NCBI RefSeq assembly: GCF_014205685.1
Contig: NZ_JACIIU010000008.1
Location: forward strand, 55,282 to 119,281
Reading direction: 5' to 3'
DNA from: Paenochrobactrum gallinarii
Lineage (GTDB): Bacteria; Pseudomonadota; Alphaproteobacteria; Rhizobiales; Rhizobiaceae
Length of the DNA stretch: 64,000 bases
Position numbers and translations under genes: made by a program. The notes under the pieces were generated by a model, which ran no database searches, was not told the DNA's origin, and was given only the letters and a program-made list of their open reading frames with translations. This document shows, piece after piece, positions 46,703-54,994 of this stretch. Numbering within the stretch: position 1 is the stretch's first letter; each line of letters starts with the position of its first letter.

Positions 46703-48478
46703 TTAACTCAGCGGCCAGAAGAAAATCAATGCAGGCACCGCCACAAGAGCAATAATTGCTGACAGTGGCAGACCGAGCCGCGGATAATCGCTGAATTTAT
46801 AACCACCTGGACTCATCACCAGCATATTGCACTGATGACCAATGGGGGTCAGAAAATCGCAACCAGCGCCAATGGCAACCGCCATGAGGAATGCTTCCGG
46901 CTTATAACCTAAACCAGCGGCAAAACTCGTGGCAATCGGTGCCATCACCAGCACAGTTGCCGCGTTATTGAGAAACGGCGTGACAGCCATTGCAGTCAGC
47001 AAAATCATTGCCAATGCGCCTGATGGCGGCAGATAAGTGGCGACCATTGACAGGCCTTCAGCAATCAAATCTGTACTGCCCGTTGTGCGCAAGGCATCAC
47101 TGACCGGAATGAGTGCGGCCAGCATGATCAAAATTGGTCCGTCAATTGCCGAATAAATCTCATTGATCGGGATCACTTTAAACAAGATCATCGCCACAGC
47201 TGCGGCAAAGAAAGCAATCGACACCGGCAAAAGCCCTAATACAGTCGCCATGATCGCGACGACCAGAATTGCCAAAGGCACCAGTCCGCGGCGCACGCTG
47301 CCAAGCAAAATCGTGCGCTTGGCAAGTGGCAAACAACCAAATTCGCGCAACAATGGCGGTAAAATGTTTGCACGCCCCTGCAACACAATCACATCGCCAA
47401 AACGAAACTCTACTTCGCCTAAGCGCTGCGTAATACGTTCTTCCTCACGGCTAACCGCCAGCAGGTTCACATCATAACGACTATAAAGATCGAGATTACG
47501 CGCCGACATACCAATCAACGGCGAATTCTTCCCGATAACGGCTTCAATCGCCTCAATCTCTTCAGAACCGTCCGTATCATTCGGATTACGATTTTCGGCG
47601 ATTTGAAGCTTACCATTGCTGATAACTGCATCCAGCGCTTTGGAATCACCTTCCAGCAACACCACATCGCCTTCTAACACGGTGCGGTCAGGCAAAGGCG
47701 TGATGCGGCGGCCATCGCGGATGATCGCGGTAATCATCGCATTACCTTCCGCAGGTTTAATCAGTTCAACGATTGTTTTGCCGATGACGCTGGAATTTTT
47801 GGCAATTTTTGCTTCCGATGCGTAGTTTCTGATCGCAATCGCATCCGTTGCAGAGACATTTTCCTTTTTTCGCTCAGGGATCAGCTTGTAGAAAAAAGCC
47901 AAGTAAAGAATACCCACAACGGCAAGCGTAGCGCCAACAGGGGTAAAATCAAACATAGTGAAACTATCGCCCACCATTTCGGCGCGCAAGCGCGAAACGA
48001 CAATGTTAGGCGATGTGCCAATCTGCGTCATCAATCCGCCAAGCAAAGCGCCAAAAGCCATTGGCATTAAAAATACCGATGCCGATACATTGGAGCGACG
48101 CGCAAATTGAAACGCCACCGGTATCATAATCGCCAAAGCGCCGACATTTTTGATAAAAGCCGATAAAACTGTCACAACAGCAACCAGAATGACCAGTTGG
48201 ATGCGTACAGAAGACACTTTCGGAAAAAATTTCTGAACTGCTGCTTCCATCAAACCGGAACGCGCTACCCCTGCGGAAACGATGAGAGCGCTGCCGACAA
48301 TAATGACAATTTCATCACTGAAACCACTAAATGCCTTATCATAAGGCACAACACCAACCGCGATACCTAATAATAGCGCACACACAGCCACGAGGTCATA
48401 ACGAAACTTGCCCCATAAAAAGGCAGCCATCATCAGCGCAATTGTTCCAGAGGCCAGAATTTGGGGTAATGTCATCAA
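46703..48478 (-). CDS. SLC13-type anion permease with two RCK_C domains
   Basis: A 591-residue membrane protein: transport segments at about 1-180 (with FIKNVGALAIMIPVAFQFA and GGLMTQIGTSPNIVVSRLRA), two cytosolic TrkA-C/RCK_C domains at about 205-380 (for example DRTVLEGDVVLLEGDSKALD), and transport segments again at about 390-591 (with AVTPFLNNAATVLVMAPIA and GAGCDFLTPIGHQCN). The two TPxGxQ-like hairpins are typical of the DASS/SLC13 family, which carries dicarboxylates or sulfate. The RCK_C pair suggests ligand gating. It appears monocistronic. Confidence 0.88.
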   Translation of the reverse strand: MMTLPQILASGTIALMMAAFLWGKFRYDLVAVCALLLGIAVGVVPYDKAFSGFSDEIVIIVGSALIVSAGVARSGLMEAAVQKFFPKVSSVRIQLVILVAVVTVLSAFIKNVGALAIMIPVAFQFARRSNVSASVFLMPMAFGALLGGLMTQIGTSPNIVVSRLRAEMVGDSFTMFDFTPVGATLAVVGILYLAFFYKLIPERKKENVSATDAIAIRNYASEAKIAKNSSVIGKTIVELIKPAEGNAMITAIIRDGRRITPLPDRTVLEGDVVLLEGDSKALDAVISNGKLQIAENRNPNDTDGSEEIEAIEAVIGKNSPLIGMSARNLDLYSRYDVNLLAVSREEERITQRLGEVEFRFGDVIVLQGRANILPPLLREFGCLPLAKRTILLGSVRRGLVPLAILVVAIMATVLGLLPVSIAFFAAAVAMILFKVIPINEIYSAIDGPILIMLAALIPVSDALRTTGSTDLIAEGLSMVATYLPPSGALAMILLTAMAVTPFLNNAATVLVMAPIATSFAAGLGYKPEAFLMAVAIGAGCDFLTPIGHQCNMLVMSPGGYKFSDYPRLGLPLSAIIALVAVPALIFFWPLS

Positions 48479-48656
48479 TAAAAATCCCTGTTTCAGCCTG
48501 AACCGCGGAGAAGAATCATTCTCAGTATGACCGAAATTAGAAAGAATTTCCGAAAAAGGAAGGATACATCTATATAATTAGACAGAGAATCATGCAAATA
48601 ACCATTGCTTTTACCCTCAAAGCAATGATTTAAAGCTTTATATTATCAATTACTTA

Positions 48657-49340
48657 TCAAACGCCGAGATAGCGCTCCTGCACATCGGCATCAAGATTAT
48701 CCGGTGTCCCCCGCCAAACCGTCACACCTTTTTCTAAAATCACGCACTGATCGGCGACAGGCAATAATTCCGACAGAGTTTTATCAACGACGATAATGGA
48801 CTGTCCGGTGTTTTTTAAAGCCCGGATCGCTTTCCATATTTCCTGCCGGATAACAGGTGCCAACCCTTCCGTTGCTTCATCCAGCACGATCAGCTCCGGA
48901 TTGGTCATTAAAGCGCGCCCTACCGCCAGCATTTGCTGCTCGCCGCCCGAAAGCGTCTGAGCGGATTGCTGGCCGCGTTCTTCAAGACGCGGAAAAAGCT
49001 TACGCACCCCTTCAATCGTCCATTCGCCATGACGCGCTGAAGCCAGCAGATTTTCATTAACAGTCAGATTAGGAAAACAACGCCGTCCCTCCGGCACAAG
49101 TCCAAGGCCGAGACGGGCAATCTTGTAAGGCTTTTGCTTGGTGATATCGGTACCATTGAATACCACTTTGCCACGTTTTGCCGGATTAAGCCCGAAAACA
49201 GAGCTGATTGTAGTGGTTTTACCCATACCATTGCGCCCCATCAGCGCCAGCACCTCACCTTTGGCAATGGAGAGATCAACGCCGAACAAAGCCTGTGAAG
49301 CGCCATAAAATGTCTCGAGCTGTTCAATTTGCAGCAACAT
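48657..49340 (-). CDS. Branched-chain-type ABC transporter ATPase (LivF-type)
   Basis: A 227-residue ATPase with Walker A GRNGMGKTT, signature LSGGEQQML and Walker B IVLDEATEGLAPV. The QRYLGV end is typical of LivF. Its ATG directly follows the LivG-type stop. It belongs to the minus-strand operon of aromatic-acid-like uptake genes, 52-49 kb. Confidence 0.92.
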   Translation of the reverse strand: MLLQIEQLETFYGASQALFGVDLSIAKGEVLALMGRNGMGKTTTISSVFGLNPAKRGKVVFNGTDITKQKPYKIARLGLGLVPEGRRCFPNLTVNENLLASARHGEWTIEGVRKLFPRLEERGQQSAQTLSGGEQQMLAVGRALMTNPELIVLDEATEGLAPVIRQEIWKAIRALKNTGQSIIVVDKTLSELLPVADQCVILEKGVTVWRGTPDNLDADVQERYLGV

Positions 49341-50090
49341 TTAATGCCCCTCCCCCAAATAAGCTTCCCGCACCAGCGGATTGTTACGAATTTCACTAAC
49401 GCTTCCCGTCGCAATGACGCGGCCATAGACCAGCACAGAAATGCGATCTGCGAGCGCGAAAACCGCATCCATATCATGCTCAACCAGCAAGATCGGGGCT
49501 TCATCGCGTAATTTATCAAGAAAGCCGGTGAGCGCCAGTGAGCCTTCCGGTCCCATACCAGCCATCGGTTCATCCAGCAACAGTGCTTTTGCCTGCAAAG
49601 CCAGCACAATTGCGATTTCTAATTGCCGCCTTTCACCATGAGAAAGCTCTGCGCTGGTGATTAAGCGACGCTCATAAAGCCCGACGCGTTGCAAAATCTC
49701 TTCTGCTTCATCCACCAGCGCGAGATCCGTAATCGCTGATTTCCAAAAGCGAAAACTTGAGCCTTGCCTTGATTGCAGTGCCAAAGTGACATTACGCAGT
49801 GCTGAATATCCTGGCATCAAAGATGAAATTTGAAATGTCCGCCCCAGACCGCATTGCGCGCGCTCTGCTACAGACAGATCGGAAATTTCCGCGCCATTGA
49901 AGTGAATTGTCCCGCTGTTTTGACGCAAAGTGCCCGCAATTTGATGGATCAGCGTTGATTTGCCCGCTCCATTGGGGCCAATAAGCGCATGAATCTCACC
50001 TTTACGTAAATCAACGCTGACATCATCCGTGGCTTTAAGAGCACCAAATGTCTTCTTTAAGTTCTGAATGGAGAGAATTGGTTCAGCCAT
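49341..50090 (-). CDS. Branched-chain-type ABC transporter ATPase (LivG-type)
   Basis: A 249-residue ATPase with Walker A GPNGAGKST, signature LSHGERRQLE and Walker B ALLLDEPMAGMGPE. The start MAEPILSIQNLKK at 50090 overlaps the end of the permease gene by 8 nt; a start six codons upstream would be less like the family. Confidence 0.92.
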   Translation of the reverse strand: MAEPILSIQNLKKTFGALKATDDVSVDLRKGEIHALIGPNGAGKSTLIHQIAGTLRQNSGTIHFNGAEISDLSVAERAQCGLGRTFQISSLMPGYSALRNVTLALQSRQGSSFRFWKSAITDLALVDEAEEILQRVGLYERRLITSAELSHGERRQLEIAIVLALQAKALLLDEPMAGMGPEGSLALTGFLDKLRDEAPILLVEHDMDAVFALADRISVLVYGRVIATGSVSEIRNNPLVREAYLGEGH

Positions 50091-51066
50091 GACGTGCCCT
50101 CCCCGCAATGAGGCCTATCAATCCGCCACGTGCGAACATCACCACACCCAACAAGATCAGCCCTAAGAAAAATTGCCAATGCTCCACCGTGCTGCCCAAA
50201 GCAAACTCAAACAGAACATAAAGCACAGCACCTGCCAAAGGCCCGAACAAACGCCCCGTTCCACCCAAAACGATCAGCACAATCAGCTCACCCGACATAT
50301 GCCATGACAACATTGTCGGACTGACAAAGCGATTAAGATCAGCAAAAAGCGCCCCCGCCAGCGCGGTGATCATCGCTGAAAGCACAAAAGCCGTCAAACG
50401 GATCTGAAACGGTTTGATACCAATGGAGGCAAGCCGCACCTCATTTTGGCGCGCGCCTTGTAGTGCCGCACCAAAGCGTGAATTTGTCAGCCGCCAAAAG
50501 CCATAAATCACCGCCATCAACACCAGATAAGCAATCAAAAACAGATTAAGCGGATCAAATGTATTGAGACCGAAAAACGTATTGCGCACAGGCATGGACA
50601 GGCCGTCTTCACCACCATAAGCCGGCCATGAGATGGCGAAATAATAAACCATCTGCGCGAAAGCGAGCGTAATCATGATAAAATAAACACCGGAAGTGCG
50701 CAAACTGATCGCACCAATCACCAGTGCTGCAAGCCCTGCAACCAGCATCGCGACAACCCAGATGACCAGCATCTGATTGGTTGCACCAATAGCAAACGGC
50801 CATTCAATAAAGGGCGTGCCGGACATGGCATGAGTGGCAAAAATGCCCGCCACATAGCCGCCAATGCCAAAAAACGCCGCATGACCGAAGGAGACCAGCC
50901 CGCCAAGACCAAGAGCCAGGTTTAAACCTGTTGCTGCAAGTGCCAAAACCGCAATGCGGGTGGTTAAATTGAAATAAAACGGCTCGCCGATCCAATAAGC
51001 CACCATTGCGACCAATGGCAAAACGAGTGCGAGGAAAAGATTGAGAAGAGTTTCTGTTTTCATCAC
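50083..51066 (-). CDS. Branched-chain-type ABC transporter permease (LivM-type)
   Basis: A 327-residue permease with about nine membrane segments; LALGLGGLVSFGHAAFFGIG near residue 50 and VLGGTGRLFGPLAGAVLYVL near residue 270 identify the LivM type. It is 6 nt downstream of the LivH-type gene. Confidence 0.92.
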   Translation of the reverse strand: MMKTETLLNLFLALVLPLVAMVAYWIGEPFYFNLTTRIAVLALAATGLNLALGLGGLVSFGHAAFFGIGGYVAGIFATHAMSGTPFIEWPFAIGATNQMLVIWVVAMLVAGLAALVIGAISLRTSGVYFIMITLAFAQMVYYFAISWPAYGGEDGLSMPVRNTFFGLNTFDPLNLFLIAYLVLMAVIYGFWRLTNSRFGAALQGARQNEVRLASIGIKPFQIRLTAFVLSAMITALAGALFADLNRFVSPTMLSWHMSGELIVLIVLGGTGRLFGPLAGAVLYVLFEFALGSTVEHWQFFLGLILLGVVMFARGGLIGLIAGRARHG

Positions 51067-51072
51067 ACTTCC

Positions 51073-51993
51073 CTATCGCTCAGTCACAAACAGGCCTTTT
51101 GGCCTGAATGTCAGAATAATCGCCATAACAATATAAATCAGCATGGAAGCAAGGGCTGTACCAGTTGTGGAGGCCTGTGATGGCGGAATGAACAGCGCAA
51201 ACAGCTTTGGCAGCAAAAAACGCCCCATTGTATCTACTACGCCCACCAGAATTGCCGCATAAAGCGCGCCTTTAATCGAACCGATACCGCCAATAACAAT
51301 CACCACAAAGGCCAGAATAAGCACCGGTTCACCCATGCCAACCTGCACCGATTGCAAAGCTCCCACCAGCGCACCGGCAAAACCAGCAAGTGCCGCACCA
51401 AGCGCAAAAACAATCGTATTGAGCTTAGCAATATCAACTCCCAATGCGCTGATCATTTCACGATCAGATTCACCGGCCCGAATACGCATTCCAAGACGCG
51501 TTTTGTTGATGAGAAGGTAAAGCCCCAGCGCGACCAAAATACCAGCGCCGATAATCGCTAAACGATATAGCTGATAATGCGCCCCGCCCGGCAATGTAAC
51601 AGAGCCCTGTAACAGGGGCGGAATGTCGAGATAAAGCGGAAATGAGCCGAAAACATAGCGCGTTGCATCGGAAAATATCAAAATCAGCGCGAAAGTCGCC
51701 AAAACCTGATCCAAATGCTCGCGCCCGTAGAGCCTTCGCACAACGGTAATTTCCATCAATGCGCCAGCCGCCGCAGCGCCTGCGAGACTTGCCATCAGCC
51801 CGATCCAAAATGAGCCGGTATAAGCCGCAACTGCCGCACAGGCAAAAGCGCCAATCATAAAAAGAGAGCCATGAGCAAGGTTGATAATGCCCATAACACC
51901 GAAAATCAGGGTCAGCCCTGCCGCCATCAAAAATAGCATTACGCCAAATTGCAGGCCGTTGAGGAGCTGTTCAATAATAAGAGCCAGCGACAC
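51073..51993 (-). CDS. Branched-chain-type ABC transporter permease (LivH-type)
   Basis: A 306-residue permease: LLNGLQFGVMLFLMAAGLTL at the N-terminus, GVMGIINLAHGSLFMIGAF near residue 32 and FVVIVIGGIGSIKGALYAAI near residue 230. It follows the binding-protein gene after a 166-nt gap containing a hairpin. Confidence 0.92.
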   Translation of the reverse strand: MSLALIIEQLLNGLQFGVMLFLMAAGLTLIFGVMGIINLAHGSLFMIGAFACAAVAAYTGSFWIGLMASLAGAAAAGALMEITVVRRLYGREHLDQVLATFALILIFSDATRYVFGSFPLYLDIPPLLQGSVTLPGGAHYQLYRLAIIGAGILVALGLYLLINKTRLGMRIRAGESDREMISALGVDIAKLNTIVFALGAALAGFAGALVGALQSVQVGMGEPVLILAFVVIVIGGIGSIKGALYAAILVGVVDTMGRFLLPKLFALFIPPSQASTTGTALASMLIYIVMAIILTFRPKGLFVTER

Positions 51994-52083
51994 ACGATCA
52001 TCCTGTGGTTAAATGTGGGAAGACTGTTTAAGCGCCTGCCGTAAAAACCTGATATATCAATAAGTTAGTTAATCAGGTGATTA

Positions 52084-52121
52084 AAACATGCGAATGCTCC
52101 CTACACGGCATCCGCATGTTT
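52084..52121 (-). terminator. Intercistronic hairpin between binding-protein and LivH-type genes
   Basis: AAACATGCG and CGCATGTTT, extended by ATGC/GCAT after one mismatch, form a stable hairpin with TTTTAATC behind it on the minus strand. It lies 39 nt past the binding-protein stop and probably causes partial termination, so that more binding protein than permease is made. Confidence 0.7.
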
Positions 52122-52159
52122 CAATGGCTTGGATTTAAACGCTTGAAACCACAGCGTTT

Positions 52160-53296
52160 TTACATTTTGCACTCGGACGCGTAAGCATCTTGATGGTCGG
52201 TGAAGGATGTCGCTACGATCTTGTTGGTCAGCACGCCATCTTCTTTAATCACTTCACGGATATAAATATCCTGAATCGGGTGATTATTATTGCCGAATTT
52301 AAACTTGCCACGAACGCTGTCAAAATCTGCTTCTTTCAAAGCAGCGCGGAAAGCATCTTTGTCTTTAATGCTTGCTTTCGTCGCAGCTGACAAAATCAGA
52401 TTAGCAGCATCATAACCTTGGGTCGCATAAAGCGATGGGATGCGGCCAAACTCAGCTTTAAACGCTTCGACATATTTCTTGTTGGCTGCGTTATCGAGAT
52501 CTTTCGACCAATGCGACGAGTTTTTCACACCCAGCGCTGCATCACCAATCGCGGCCAAAACATCCTGATCGAAGGAAAACCCTGGTCCCATCACCGGAAT
52601 GTCAACGCCAGACTGTGAATATTGCTTCATGAAAGCAATGCCCATGCCGCCTGGTAAGAAGAAGTAGACAGAATCTGCACCGGAGGCGCGGATTTCAGCA
52701 ATTTCAGCCGCATAATCGGTCTGTCCAACTTTGGTATAAACTTCACCAGCCAATTCGCCTTTGAAGAAACGCTTGAAACCAGTCAGCGCATCCGTACCTG
52801 CCGGATAATTTGGCGCGAGGATGAAAGCTTTTTTATAGCCTGCATCATTGGCATAATTGCCAACAGCTTCATGCAAATTATCGTTCTGATAAGCGGCATT
52901 GAAGTAGTTAGGGCTGCATTTTTCACCTGCCAAAGCCGAAGGCCCCGCATTGGTGGAGATATAAATCTTATCTTGTGCGACAGCGCCTGGCACCACAGCC
53001 ATCGCCAAATTCGACCAAACAATACCGGTAAGAATGTCTACCTTATCGCTCTGAATCATTTTATCGGCAATTTGCACCGCCAATTCAGGCTTTTGCGCAT
53101 CGTCTTCAACAACGACTTCAATATCTTTATTGCCGGCCTGTTTCAAAGCCAACAAAAAGCCGTCGCGAATATCAACGCCAAGCCCCGCTCCTCCGCCGGA
53201 CAATGTGGTGATCATTCCCACTTTAATAGGTTCGGCCAAAGCTGTGCCGGAAAGCAACATGCTAAGCCCTAAAATAGCTGATGATAGTTTTCTCAT
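52160..53296 (-). CDS. Branched-chain-type ABC transporter substrate-binding protein
   Basis: A 378-residue periplasmic binding protein with a Sec signal (cleavage after ALA, residue about 21) and KVGMITTLSGGGAGLGVDIR at the mature N-terminus. It belongs to the type I binding-protein (ABC_sub_bind/LivJ-like) group often linked with aromatic acids. Its genomic partners, an arylformamidase-like hydrolase and an aminobenzoate-CoA-ligase-like enzyme, suggest an aromatic ligand; that is inference. Confidence 0.88.
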   Translation of the reverse strand: MRKLSSAILGLSMLLSGTALAEPIKVGMITTLSGGGAGLGVDIRDGFLLALKQAGNKDIEVVVEDDAQKPELAVQIADKMIQSDKVDILTGIVWSNLAMAVVPGAVAQDKIYISTNAGPSALAGEKCSPNYFNAAYQNDNLHEAVGNYANDAGYKKAFILAPNYPAGTDALTGFKRFFKGELAGEVYTKVGQTDYAAEIAEIRASGADSVYFFLPGGMGIAFMKQYSQSGVDIPVMGPGFSFDQDVLAAIGDAALGVKNSSHWSKDLDNAANKKYVEAFKAEFGRIPSLYATQGYDAANLILSAATKASIKDKDAFRAALKEADFDSVRGKFKFGNNNHPIQDIYIREVIKEDGVLTNKIVATSFTDHQDAYASECKM

Positions 53297-53349
53297 GAAA
53301 TTCCCCTCGCTCTTTATTTTTATTCGTTTTGTTCTTTGCTAGCATAAAT

Positions 53350-54213
53350 TCAAGCAATTTCCAGAAGCGTTTTTATTAGAATATGTTCCGGATCACTTAA
53401 TCCGTCTATAATATTTAAGTGGTGCTTACCCGCCTCGCCGACAGAATAAGTATCACAATCGAACCCACGCCAGACATTCGCATGCAAAGCACTTTGTCTA
53501 ATAAATTCAGGGAGTTCTGCGCCGCCGACCCATGTTGTCAGCTTGGCTCCGCTGACAGGCTCCAACAAAGCCGGGCTTTCTGTATAAGCCTGATCATCAT
53601 CAAGCCGTAAAACCGCGTTCATTTGCGTTTTCATCAATGGCCGTAAGTCACTTAAACCTGAGATCGAAACCGTATTTTTTATTCTTTGCTGCGTTTTCAC
53701 CTCAAGTGGCGATGTTTTTGTAATCATACGGCCGACAATCTGGCCACCAGCTGAATGCCCGACCAGATATACCGGCCCATTGATTTTTTGTGCTGCGTGG
53801 TGAATTGCTATGGCCACCTCACGCACAATATCTCCAATCAAAGCATCAGGGCATAAAGTGTAAGAAACGACTGCAACTGCATAGCCGTGAGCAAGAGCCC
53901 CAGATGCTAAATAAGAAGAATAAGACTTATCAAGCTTCATCCAGTAGCCGCCATGAACATAGACGACTAAGCCCTTAATGCTTTGATTCTTTTTATCTTT
54001 TTTATTGACCGGAAAAAACAAATCGTAATGGTTACGTGGCAATGCCCCGTAAGCAATATCGGCTTCCAATCTTTCATCTTGCTGTGCCTTTTCGCGAAAT
54101 TTAAGCGATTTCTCTTGCCATAACAGCGGATAATCCGCCGAATTGGCAACATGCAGCACATTGGAATAAGCCAGATCCCAATCTGTTTTTATCCTCTCAT
54201 TCAAACTTCGCAC
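53350..54213 (-). CDS. Alpha/beta hydrolase, arylformamidase-like
   Basis: A 287-residue hydrolase with the oxyanion motif YVHGGYW near residue 89 and nucleophile motif GHSAGGQ near residue 153, both typical of kynurenine formamidase-like esterases. The catalytic Asp/His are expected in the C-terminal third, where AGKHHLNIIDGLSDPEH holds a His. No signal peptide is seen. It is 53 nt upstream of the binding-protein gene on the same strand and divergent from marR. N-formyl-aryl amides are the suggested substrates. Confidence 0.78.
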   Translation of the reverse strand: MRSLNERIKTDWDLAYSNVLHVANSADYPLLWQEKSLKFREKAQQDERLEADIAYGALPRNHYDLFFPVNKKDKKNQSIKGLVVYVHGGYWMKLDKSYSSYLASGALAHGYAVAVVSYTLCPDALIGDIVREVAIAIHHAAQKINGPVYLVGHSAGGQIVGRMITKTSPLEVKTQQRIKNTVSISGLSDLRPLMKTQMNAVLRLDDDQAYTESPALLEPVSGAKLTTWVGGAELPEFIRQSALHANVWRGFDCDTYSVGEAGKHHLNIIDGLSDPEHILIKTLLEIA

Positions 54214-54301
54214 CTCCCCGTGTGTTCAGTCGAATTTTGCTGCCCGTTTCTTTTTACCATGATAATATGCGTGGCAACGCCCCTATTGTCGACACAAGAT
54301 G

Positions 54302-54343
54302 AAAATAATTTCAAGCATGAAGTTTCATACTTGAAATTATTTT
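54302..54343. promoter_or_regulatory. Nested palindromic operator, probable MarR site
   Basis: Outer arms AAAATAATTTCAAG (54302-54315) and CTTGAAATTATTTT (54330-54343) are perfect inverted repeats, and between them ATGAAGTTTCAT (54317-54328) is a second palindrome. The 42-nt structure sits between the divergent hydrolase and marR genes, which is where a MarR-family repressor would act on both. Confidence 0.7.
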
Positions 54344-54440
54344 GTTTGGTGTCAGGATGGATGAGTGAATAAGATATCCGTTTTTGGGAGGAAACAATGT
54401 CTTATATGACCATACTGCTTTGGCCGGATGAACCTCGCTA

Positions 54441-54932
54441 ATGCCAGAAAACAAAGTTTTAGCGTCCAAAATGACATGTGCTGACCGTTTAACATCAAAG
54501 CAAAACCTGCGCGTTTGGCTGAAAGTTCTTAAAACGACCAAGCATATTGAAGCTATGATTCGCGAAAAACTTCGTGATGAATTCGATACAACATTGCCCC
54601 GTTTCGACGTGATGTCCGCGCTTTATCGTTTTGATGAAGGATTGCGCATGTCGGAACTATCCGCCGCCTTACGCGTTTCAAACGGCAATGTTACCGGCAT
54701 TATTGAACGGCTGGTTTCTGATGGTCTTGTCATCAGAGAAACCGTTTCTGGTGACAAACGGGCAACCATTGTGCGGTTGACAAAAACTGGCAAAGCTAGC
54801 TTTGAAACCTTAGCCGACGCACATGAAAAATGGATTGACGACGTCTTGCAGGTTTTGGAGCCTGAACAAAGCGCCGCGCTTTTAACGATAATGGATGAAA
54901 TTGACCACTCCCGTGGTTTTACTGAAGGCTGA
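54441..54932 (+). CDS. MarR-family transcriptional regulator
   Basis: A 163-residue winged-helix regulator: LPRFDVMSALYRFDEGLRMS near residue 52, recognition helix LSAALRVSNGNVTGIIERLV near residue 73, wing DKRATIVRLTKTG near 112. The acyl-CoA ligase gene follows 62 nt later on the same strand. By analogy with MarR regulators of aromatic CoA pathways (such as BadR), an aryl-CoA or the free acid may be the effector. The start at ATG 54441 is supported by a TGC-rich leader without a strong ribosome-binding site, so a slightly later start is possible. Confidence 0.85.
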   Translation: MPENKVLASKMTCADRLTSKQNLRVWLKVLKTTKHIEAMIREKLRDEFDTTLPRFDVMSALYRFDEGLRMSELSAALRVSNGNVTGIIERLVSDGLVIRETVSGDKRATIVRLTKTGKASFETLADAHEKWIDDVLQVLEPEQSAALLTIMDEIDHSRGFTEG

Positions 54933-54950
54933 CCTCCCACAGCCTGCCTA

Positions 54951-54968
54951 TTGTTTTATTTAAAACAA
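54951..54968. promoter_or_regulatory. Palindrome before acyl-CoA ligase gene
   Basis: TTGTTTTA-TT-TAAAACAA is a perfect 8-bp inverted repeat between marR and the ligase gene. It could be an operator or a weak terminator; AT content alone makes symmetrical stretches more likely, so the assignment is weak. Confidence 0.35.
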
Positions 54969-54994
54969 ATATAGAGCATAGCAGGGGAATAAAC

